In this document: positions 34,793 through 40,754 of the stretch, piece by piece | Position numbering within the stretch: position 1 is the stretch's first letter | Layout: each line of letters starts with the position of its first letter | Assembly (NCBI GenBank): GCA_012270795.1 | Contig: JAAXHO010000142.1 | Coordinates: 1 to 43,580, forward strand | Reading direction: 5' to 3' | Length of the DNA stretch: 43,580 bases | Origin: Candidatus Poribacteria bacterium | Lineage (GTDB): Bacteria > Poribacteria > WGA-4E > WGA-3G | Program-made: the position numbers and the translations under genes | Notes under the pieces: model-generated | What the model was told of the DNA's origin: nothing | Seen by the model: only the letters and a program-made list of their open reading frames with translations | The model's database searches: none

Positions 34793-34932
34793 AGAAGAAT
34801 GGTATAAAAATAATTTGAAGTGGTATAAAAAGTTAAGTTTAAAGGAGATTTTTAGGGTTAAGATTTCCTCAATTAATTTGTCGAATTCACCTAAAAAGAC
34901 AAAACAGAGTTTCATTTCAGTCTGAATATTCA

Positions 34933-35343
34933 CTATAAGGGGTCTTCTTCAAGCAATGCTGTGATAAGTTCTGCTATTGGCGATTTTTTCGAGGAAGGGA
35001 TTATCGCAAGTGCTTGTGCTAATCTTTTTTTTTCATCTACCCAATCAATTCTTGCGCGTGCATTTTCATCTCCAAAATATGCAGCATTAAAATCTTCAAT
35101 AAGTATTTGTTGTATTTCAAGGCACAACCCGCCTGCTTCAATGCCAAATAATTTTTCCAGATCAAATTGGTGTCTTTGGCTCGGTTGCCGTCTTCCAGTT
35201 TCCCAGTGTTGAACCAATTCGGTTTCAACACCTATTTCTTGTGCAAGTTGTTCCCGTGTAAGATGAGCGTCTTCGCGTAGATAACGCAAGAAGTGTCTAT
35301 TGACTTGCTGTGCTTCTTGTGTGTTTTCATCTATGTTCGCCAT
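34933..35343 (-). CDS. XRE-family helix-turn-helix regulator
   Basis: 136 aa from ATG 35343, chosen because GGAGGGAC lies just upstream; an in-frame start at 35370 is less likely. An XRE/Cro-type HTH occupies about 17-68: FLRYLREDAHLTREQLAQEI, GVETELVQHWETGRRQPSQR. The C-terminal half is helical and acidic, ending PIAELITALLEEDPL. Probably a DNA-binding repressor of local genes. It lies 39 bp after the KOW/barrel-sandwich gene on the same strand and may be cotranscribed with it. Confidence 0.85.
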   Translation of the reverse strand: MANIDENTQEAQQVNRHFLRYLREDAHLTREQLAQEIGVETELVQHWETGRRQPSQRHQFDLEKLFGIEAGGLCLEIQQILIEDFNAAYFGDENARARIDWVDEKKRLAQALAIIPSSKKSPIAELITALLEEDPL

Positions 35344-35382
35344 ATAGTGTCCCTCCAACTGAATATTCATCTGTTTACGGTT

Positions 35383-36507
35383 TTATCCTATTTCAATTGC
35401 TTCAACGTTGGCGCGGGGGAGAGTTGTTTTTTTACCATCTTCGAATTCCACCTGTAGCACACGCACTTCTGCCTCCGTTTCCAATTGCTGCAGTTCAATC
35501 GGGAGTTCAGTGACGTATCCCAATTTGCCGAAATGGGGTTCACGAATAACACGGACAGAACTGCCAATTTCTAATGTGCCTTCGGACACATCAGAGTCTA
35601 TATCTTTTCCATCTGAAACGAAAGGAATGACAATTTCTGGGCGCACGACACCTGCGCGTATTTGGGTAGCACCGTTGATTGAGGTTTTCATACCTTCGCG
35701 TGCTTTCAAGAGTGCAAAAGTGCGGTCAGCCATAGCAATACTGCCGAAACCTTCGGTAATGACAAGGGTGATGCCGAGTTCCTCGGAGCCGGTGATTGCT
35801 ACGCCAAGTTCGTATCCGAGAAGTTGTCGTAAATCCGCATCATCAATGCCGCCTGCGATGATGCCGTGGACACCGATTTCTACGGCTTTCTGAATTGCAT
35901 CGGTTGCAACAAGCGAGCCGCCTACAATGATCTTTCCTTTGTGTTCTGGTAATATTTGCTCTACTCGTAGGTTGTCACTTGGGGAATCAACGACTACAAC
36001 TAAGTCGCCTAACGTCTCCCCTCCGACTCCAAAAATACCTTGGACATAAGTGCCGTAGGTTTCCACTGTGACACCTTCATTTGGGATAGTTTCTGTTATA
36101 GTTCCGTCAGTGTATGCTTTTACTTCAACTGGGATGGGGGGTTCACGAAGGATGACCTGTCCTGTTACATCGGATACAGCCTCAATTGTGCCATCAATCG
36201 GAGAACGTGCTTGAGATTTGAATAGTCCAAAAATCCCTTTTGTGGAAGCAATAATTTCATTTTCTAATATCTTCTCACCTGTCTGTTTTAGCATGTATTC
36301 TTCAATTTCTTCGGGTGAAATACTGAGCAGGTTTGCTACGTTCAACAACTGCACGTTCCCGGGCAGGTCTGCTTTCGCAACAACATCTTCTGCCTTAACA
36401 GAAACACCTGTTTCAACAAGCACTTCCCCTTCAAGTGGAAGCCGTCTTCTTTTTTGTATCGTCATTCCCTCGGTGACTTTCAGTCCGGGGGTATATGCGT
36501 GTGCCAT
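35383..36507 (-). CDS. Barrel-sandwich and KOW domain protein, unknown function
   Basis: 374 aa, cytoplasmic (no signal). N-terminus: AHAYTPGLKVTEGMTIQKRR, RLPLEGEVLVETGVSVKAED, a lipoyl/RnfC-like barrel-sandwich motif; SPIDGTIEAVSDVTGQVIL is a second half. The middle (about 185-275) is a Rossmann-like segment: GKIIVGGSLVATDAIQKAVE, IGVHGIIAGGIDD, ELGITLVITEGFGSIAM. The C-terminus (about 325-374) is a KOW/SH3-like barrel, GSSVRVIREPHFGKLGYVTE. The combination is odd: cofactor-carrier-like, nucleotide-like and KOW folds together, with no lysine of the biotin/lipoyl type evident. I recognise it only as a conserved uncharacterised architecture. It has its own start region after the 36544 repeat. 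Confidence 0.7.
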   Translation of the reverse strand: MAHAYTPGLKVTEGMTIQKRRRLPLEGEVLVETGVSVKAEDVVAKADLPGNVQLLNVANLLSISPEEIEEYMLKQTGEKILENEIIASTKGIFGLFKSQARSPIDGTIEAVSDVTGQVILREPPIPVEVKAYTDGTITETIPNEGVTVETYGTYVQGIFGVGGETLGDLVVVVDSPSDNLRVEQILPEHKGKIIVGGSLVATDAIQKAVEIGVHGIIAGGIDDADLRQLLGYELGVAITGSEELGITLVITEGFGSIAMADRTFALLKAREGMKTSINGATQIRAGVVRPEIVIPFVSDGKDIDSDVSEGTLEIGSSVRVIREPHFGKLGYVTELPIELQQLETEAEVRVLQVEFEDGKKTTLPRANVEAIEIG

Positions 36508-36543
36508 TTATTATCCTACATAATAGAAGTTTATTTTATTTAG

Positions 36544-36714
36544 TGGTTTACTCGGCAATTAATATTGGTATTTTGGACACCCCAAATTCACCCCCCTTTA
36601 TCCCGACCCTCCAACCCCCCGCAAGCGGGGGGCTAAGAATAGCAAGCGAGGGGAAGGGACTTTTGGGTTTATTCTGTCTGTTCTATATATAATAAATGTT
36701 TAGCGAGTAAACCA
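36544..36714. repeat. MITE-like element with TGGTTTACTCG ends
   Basis: TGGTTTACTCG (36544-36554) and CGAGTAAACCA (36704-36714) are perfect 11-bp inverted ends. Inside is a C/G-rich stretch with CCCCCCGCAAGCGGGGGG (36616-36633). Non-coding; about 37 bp upstream of the KOW gene's start. Confidence 0.75.
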
Positions 36715-36722
36715 TTTAGTTT

Positions 36723-36810
36723 TGTAGGTCGGGTAGAGCGCAGCGAAACCCGGCATTAATTCAAATAGGTGGCATCCTGTCGGGTTTCGCTGCGCTCTAC
36801 CCGACCTACA
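36723..36810. repeat. GTAGGTCGGG hairpin repeat, copy 3
   Basis: TGTAGGTCGGGTAGAGCGCA...TGCGCTCTACCCGACCTACA: an 88-bp near-palindrome with ~31-bp arms. It lies 20 bp past the 3' end of the dehydrogenase gene, where it could also act as a terminator. Confidence 0.85.
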
Positions 36811-36830
36811 ATGTAAGAGTGGACAATCCA

Positions 36831-37862
36831 TTAGATTGTTTTCTTTAGTTTTTTCATGAGTATTGGATTGTCTATTACATCTCTGTTTACAATATATTTT
36901 GGTATTTGTCCTGAAGCAACACTGATGATACTTTCACATGCCCTCTTTCCGTTTCCTTCAAAGCACTGGTCTGTCCAACAAATACTGTGTGGTGTCAGGA
37001 TAACATTGTCTAAACTTAGGAGTGGATCATTATCGTCGATCGGTTCTCGTTCAAATACATCAAGACCTGCTCCTTGTATGCGTCGATTTTGAAGCGCGTC
37101 TGTAAGTGCTTTCTGGTCAACAATGGGACCGCGGGCAGTGTTAATCAGATAGGCTGTCGGTTTCATCAGACTGATGCATCTTGCGTCAATAAGTCCATGT
37201 GTATTCTCATTCAACGGACAGCAGACACAGATAAAATCTGCAGTTCGCATCAAAGTCTCCAGATTAACGAGTTCAACGTCTACCTCTGCTGTCTCTGCAG
37301 GCGTGATGTACGGATCAAAAGCGATATGACGCATACCGAAGGGTTTTGCCAATTTGAATGTCTCTTTACCGATATTCCCCATACCAACGAGACCGAGTGT
37401 CTTACCGACTAAACCCATACCCATAAAGTCTTTCGTGTCTTCCCATTTGCCTGAACGGATGAGTCTGTCTTTTATCAACAACTGATGGCTTAGAGATAGC
37501 ACAAAAGTAAGGATTGAAGTTGCTACAGGTCGTTTCACACCGTCCGGTGCAATTGTCAGTAAGACACCATGCTTTGTGCATGCTGCAACGTCTATTTTAT
37601 CATAACCGACACCAAACCTTGCAATAATTGCAAGTCTGTCATTGTTGTTAAGTGTTTCTTCTGTGATTTTTGCACCTAATACCAACAAAGCATCATAGTC
37701 TTTTACTTGAGAATTTGACAATACTGAAGTTTTATTGTCAATATATTCCCAGTTCAAACCTGCTTCATCAAACAGTGGACCTGCTATGTCATCTAAATCA
37801 GAACTACTATCCGGTTTGAGGAAGTCAGGTGTGACACCTATCCGAAATTCCGTTTTGTTCAT
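36831..37862 (-). CDS. D-isomer specific 2-hydroxyacid dehydrogenase (phosphoglycerate dehydrogenase-like)
   Basis: 343 aa. NAD-binding fold with GLVGMGNIGKETFKLAKPFG (GxGxxG 160-165). Catalytic residues R244 (NTARGPIVDQKAL), E273 (DVFEREP) and H292 (LTPHSICWTDQC) are all in place; ARFGVGYDKIDV and PVATSILTFVL match the family. It reduces a 2-keto acid or oxidises a D-2-hydroxyacid with NAD(H). There is no ACT or extended C-terminal domain, so this is not the long SerA form; the substrate is open (glycerate, phosphoglycerate, others). Genes of this type are common near oxidoreductases in Poribacteria-like genomes. A repeat-rich gap lies upstream. Confidence 0.92.
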   Translation of the reverse strand: MNKTEFRIGVTPDFLKPDSSSDLDDIAGPLFDEAGLNWEYIDNKTSVLSNSQVKDYDALLVLGAKITEETLNNNDRLAIIARFGVGYDKIDVAACTKHGVLLTIAPDGVKRPVATSILTFVLSLSHQLLIKDRLIRSGKWEDTKDFMGMGLVGKTLGLVGMGNIGKETFKLAKPFGMRHIAFDPYITPAETAEVDVELVNLETLMRTADFICVCCPLNENTHGLIDARCISLMKPTAYLINTARGPIVDQKALTDALQNRRIQGAGLDVFEREPIDDNDPLLSLDNVILTPHSICWTDQCFEGNGKRACESIISVASGQIPKYIVNRDVIDNPILMKKLKKTI

Positions 37863-38403
37863 TTACGATTCCTGCTATCTCCAATCTATTTGAAAATTAT
37901 ATCATTTTCTGTTTTTAAAATCAACACCAAGAATTTTCTTGGGGTGTGTAGTGTTTTTGGCATCCAGAATCGTGGAATTCGCGGATGACACTGAAGACGC
38001 GGAAAAGATTGATGCATTCAGTAAAATTAAATCAATTCTTGTTTAATTTTTTGTTAGCTTTGATTTTGCAAAACATACCACGTGGTATGAAATAACATAC
38101 CGTGGTATGTTTTGCAAATTTGCTATTAGTCCAGTCGTAGTATGGTCTGAAAGGCATTTTTTTCGAAAACAGAAAATTTTTTCTAAGGTTGTTGTTTTTC
38201 TGTCTATTTTTCTGATTTCGTTGTATTCAATTTTGATCTCTTTTAAGTAAAGAATGATTGCAATTTGTTTGTGTTTTTTGTGTTTTTTGTTGTTGATTTA
38301 TGTATGTAATATTATATATGATGGAGTGGTGATATGGAAGGTTTTTTGGGATATGTTTATTGGGATTTCCAATAGATATCCAATAGGTTTGGGGATTGGT
38401 TAT
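37863..38403. other. 541-bp gap: half repeat, cruciform site and T-rich tract
   Basis: No gene. 37941-38010 is a single left arm of the large composite palindrome (GTGTGTAGTGTTTTTGGCAT, then GAATTCGCGGAT and GACGCGGAAAAGATTG). A strong inverted repeat is at 38065-38118. 38119-38403 is G+T-rich on the plus strand, with runs such as GTGTTTTTTGTGTTTTTTG (38272-38290), at the 3' side of the minus-strand Panacea operon. Confidence 0.55.
38065..38118. repeat. 18-bp inverted repeat with embedded 16-bp palindrome
   Basis: Perfect arms TTTGCAAAACATACCACG (38065-38082) and CGTGGTATGTTTTGCAAA (38101-38118). CATACCACGTGGTATG (38074-38089) is itself a perfect palindrome, and a near copy (CATACCGTGGTATG) lies at 38096-38109. 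It could form a cruciform, an operator with two half-overlapping sites, or a bidirectional terminator. It is unlike any other repeat in the window. Confidence 0.75.
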
Positions 38404-38853
38404 TTACGTCCGCTTTTTGCGTGAGGGACAAATTTCATGATTAGGATCCCCCCACAGTAGAAAGGCTTTTTCTTCTGACCGAATCGCCCAAATCCGTTCC
38501 CTACCTGTTATATGAAATGAAACCAATGTTTCTTTATCATCATACCCCAATTCTTCTAAACGCTTTTGAGCAGGACTTATGATGTTGCTAATAGGTATAA
38601 CATGGTGACTCGCGCCGAGTATGTCAACCCATCTCATAGTTTCAAAGTTGCGCATCTTTTTCCAAATTTTTCTTAAAAAGTCAGGACAAGATATAGTATG
38701 CCAACCCCAGCTGCTATTGTCATCAATGTTTGAAACTATCCATACGAGCTTTTTATTTTGGGTCGATTCAACCGGTAGAGATGATGGTTTTTTGGTTTTT
38801 GTAGGATTGTCTTTTCGTCTTGGTTTTTTCTTATTCATCTTCAAGGTCTTCAT
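38404..38853 (-). CDS. Putative toxin paired with a Panacea-domain protein
   Basis: 149 aa (144 if the ATG at 38838 is used). The N-terminus is basic and disordered (KKKPRRKDNPTKTKKPSS); the rest is compact: LVWIVSNIDDNSSWGWHTIS, then FHITGRERIWAIRSEEKAF, LLWGDPNHEICPS. The tail 'R-x-W-A/G-I-R...F-x-L-L-W-x-D-P-x-H-x-x-x-P' resembles the last strands of RelE/HigB-type mRNA interferases, though the family is not certain. The gene overlaps the end of the Panacea gene by 23 bp, so the proteins are made in coupled amounts. In known Panacea pairs the adjacent small protein is a toxin; I infer that here. Confidence 0.6.
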   Translation of the reverse strand: MKTLKMNKKKPRRKDNPTKTKKPSSLPVESTQNKKLVWIVSNIDDNSSWGWHTISCPDFLRKIWKKMRNFETMRWVDILGASHHVIPISNIISPAQKRLEELGYDDKETLVSFHITGRERIWAIRSEEKAFLLWGDPNHEICPSRKKRT

Positions 38854-39469
38854 GAACAGATAAGGAACTATAATAATCTGCCATTGAGTCTAAAGGTATA
38901 ACTCGATTTCCCCGTTCTAATGGAGGCAGTCCTTTCCTTGCATGAACCCAAGGAACTTCCATGTGCGATAAGTCAATTAACCATTGAGCAGGCCTATTCC
39001 CGTAATACTCAAGGACAGCATCAACCGTATCTCGTTGTATCTGATCTAACAAACGTGGATTGCCAATCGGTATTTCAGATATTTCGTACATTCCGCGATG
39101 GTAATCAAATAATTCTCTAACTACTGGACCATTTGCCCAAGCTTCAATGTCTTCCTCAAAAAGGCGTTTCTCGTCCCAAACCAACGACCACGCTTGACTG
39201 TAATATACCAATTTTTGCAACTTCATAGTAGTCATTGTATCCATTTTCTTTAAAATATATGCTGCAACATCAAAGACGCGGATTTTCGGTGGTTCAAGAT
39301 TCTGTTGCTGCGGTTTTTCCCAATTTACATTTTCTTCCATTGTTTCGGAGGCAATTTTCTCATCAAATTCCAAATCAAATGTGTTTTTTGGTTTTTCAAA
39401 ACCTACAACATTTTGAGAAAAAGTATCATCATCTTCAAACGTTGTGCTTGTATCAGTCCATTTACTCAT
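38831..39469 (-). CDS. Panacea-domain (SocA/GepA/PanA-type, DUF4065) antitoxin-like protein
   Basis: 212 aa. Residues 1-62 are an acidic, disordered extension. Panacea domain at about 64-200: VFDVAAYILKKMDTMTTMKL, QKLVYYSQAWSLVWDEKRLF, EEDIEAWANGPVVRELFDYH. The 'M-K-L-Q-K-L-V-Y-Y-x-Q/H-x-W' (82-94) and 'I-E-A-W-x-x-G-P-V' (109-117) motifs are diagnostic. Panacea proteins neutralise diverse toxins (PanAT systems) or act as adaptors (SocA). The usual antitoxin role is inferred from the coupled small gene downstream. ATG 39469 has GGAGGAGG just before it, inside the end of the upstream gene, which it overlaps by 8 bp. Confidence 0.85.
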   Translation of the reverse strand: MSKWTDTSTTFEDDDTFSQNVVGFEKPKNTFDLEFDEKIASETMEENVNWEKPQQQNLEPPKIRVFDVAAYILKKMDTMTTMKLQKLVYYSQAWSLVWDEKRLFEEDIEAWANGPVVRELFDYHRGMYEISEIPIGNPRLLDQIQRDTVDAVLEYYGNRPAQWLIDLSHMEVPWVHARKGLPPLERGNRVIPLDSMADYYSSLSVHEDLEDE

Positions 39470-40119
39470 TCAGTGCCTCCTCCAATTCTAAGTGGTAAAT
39501 TTCACTCATGAATTGTACTGCTTCATGTTTTAATTCAAGTATTGAGATTTCTGAAATTTTCGCCTTAAACGCAACAAGATCGTCAATTTTAAAATGGAAA
39601 TTAAAATCAAAGATAGCTCTTTTTCCATCAAGTTTTATAGTAAAATTCAATGTCTGTCCATTTACCCTCAAACGACGAGTGTATTGCTCACCGGTCAATG
39701 AAGCATTTAACTTTTTAAATTCATCTAAATCTCCAGGGCGTATATGGTTTACCAATTCTTCACTAATACTGTCCTCAGTAAAGAGAAAGTTAACACCGTA
39801 CCCCGTGACAGGAGTATGCGGCAGGTAATCTGCGAGTTGCATGGCAAGTTCTTGTATTTGATCGTAATGTTCGTTTTTGTTTTCTACCGGGTTAAAGCTT
39901 AGCCTATTTTCTTGCAAAAGAATTCGGACTTCTTTGGAAGAGATACGTGGTGAAATGAATTGTGTGTTGAAATCAAGAGAGAACGGAGTTGGCATCTCTA
40001 TCGTGAAATCCTCGTGTTCACCAGGAAAAAGGTACTTTTTTATCCATGTGGGGGGTAAATATACGACTATTCCAACCCCCGACAATAACTAAAGCACTTG
40101 CTTTATGGTCTAATTTCAT
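39462..40119 (-). CDS. Third gene of the Panacea operon, with an apparent one-base frameshift
   Basis: The long frame gives 207 aa from a TTG at 40085 that has no ribosome site. A better start is ATG 40119, preceded by AAAGGAATTGCTT, reading MKLDHKASALVIVGGWNSRI and then FTP before running into the run of six G at 40050-40055 (C on the coding strand). Dropping one C joins FTP to TWIKKYLFPGEHEDF in the long frame. So the intact protein would be about 218 aa and the TTG-derived first residues are probably spurious. The body has ILLQENRLSFNPVENKNEHY, LADYLPHTPVTGYGVNFLF and a beta-rich C-terminus; no signal, no recognised family. It is the promoter-proximal member of the three-gene operon. Confidence 0.65.
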
Positions 40120-40255
40120 AAGCAATTCCTTTGGATGTTTCGCTTAAGTAGTTATATAAGCGTCCGGTTATCTATAATTATCAAACTCCGAATTTCGTAT
40201 TTATTCTATTTTAAAATTAACTATCCGTTGTAATTTTAATTGTTGTATTGTAAAT

Positions 40256-40284
40256 ATTATAGCATATTCTCATACTGAAGTCAA
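40256..40284 (-). promoter_or_regulatory. Sigma70 promoter of the Panacea operon
   Basis: On the minus strand TTGACT (40284-40279), a 17-bp spacer and TATAAT (40261-40256). Predicted start near 40249, giving a ~130-nt AT-rich leader to the ATG at 40119. Confidence 0.6.
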
Positions 40285-40342
40285 TTATTTTATAGGGTTA
40301 TTTACAGAAGCATTCAATTGTCGGTTTTTGCGGATTTGGGTT

Positions 40343-40668
40343 CGGAATCACGGAATGCGCGGAGTACACGGAAAACACGGAAAAGACTGCTGCCACGGAT
40401 CGTCTTGTTTAGTTATGGGTTATTCTTTGCAATAAATGTTCATGAGGTATCTTTTCCGCGTCTTCCGTGTATTCCGCGATTCTGTCTGAACCAGGATTTA
40501 CATATCAACGGTATGAATGCCTTATGGCATTCCCCGGGATTATCAGATTTACAGGATTATGAGTTTGAGGTATTATGCACCATTCATAAATAAGTATAAA
40601 TCTGTGTCAAAAAACTATTGAGGAGAAAATCCTGCTAATCTGATAATCCTGCAAATCCTGGTTCAGAC
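40343..40668. repeat. Large composite palindromic element, copy 2
   Basis: Hairpin A: CGGAATCACGGAATGCGCGG... and ...ATTCCGCGATTCTG (about 40343-40484). Hairpin B: GTCTGAACCAGGATTTACA... and ...CCTGGTTCAGAC (40484-40668). Compared with copy 1 (20656-20939), its left B arm has an extra 35-bp module (40504-40538) absent from its own right arm, and the central ~64 bp (40561-40625) are in the opposite orientation. Confidence 0.85.
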
Positions 40669-40684
40669 AACACCAAGAATTTCC

Positions 40685-40713
40685 TTGCATACAAAACCTA
40701 AATTGCGTATACT
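40685..40713 (+). promoter_or_regulatory. Sigma70-like promoter of the helicase gene
   Basis: TTGCAT (40685-40690), a 17-bp spacer, TATACT (40708-40713). Predicted start near 40720, about 35 nt before the TTG start at 40755. Confidence 0.4.
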
Positions 40714-40754
40714 TTATACATTATCATTATACTCCAAAGCAAAGGAGACAATTC

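Larger units (their letters stand above)
34236..34932. other. 697-bp regulatory and repeat region
   Basis: No gene. From left to right: a leader for the minus-strand operon, with the near-palindrome TGTGACACGTCACA (34256-34269) and related GTGTCACG near 34347; three 63-bp tandem promoter units (34381-34543); two GTAGGTCGGG hairpins (34565-34646, 34719-34792) sharing a perfect 63-bp direct repeat (34618-34680 and 34764-34826); and ~100 bp of AT-rich DNA next to the 3' end of the XRE gene. Confidence 0.6.
40120..40754. other. 635-bp divergent promoter and repeat region
   Basis: No gene. Next to the Panacea operon is an AT-rich leader and a sigma70-like promoter (40256-40284, minus). 40343-40668 is a composite palindrome. 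A plus-strand promoter for the helicase gene lies at 40685-40713. Any open frames within 40318-40593 follow from the repeat and carry no ribosome site. Confidence 0.6.

Noticed and set aside
35408-35893. A 161-codon plus-strand frame opposite the KOW-domain gene
   Set aside because: It is serine/isoleucine-rich in the way expected of an antisense shadow; the minus-strand frame is longer, has a coherent fold pattern, and fits the neighbouring operon.
38119-38403. A coding region in the G+T-rich tract
   Set aside because: All frames are broken within about 20-30 codons and no ribosome site is positioned usefully.
40126-40260. A riboswitch in the leader of the Panacea operon
   Set aside because: The leader is AT-rich with no extended conserved stem pattern I could recognise; only a promoter is supported.
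40318-40593. A 91-codon open frame in front of the helicase gene
   Set aside because: It is made of the palindrome arms of copy 2; no ribosome site or family pattern.
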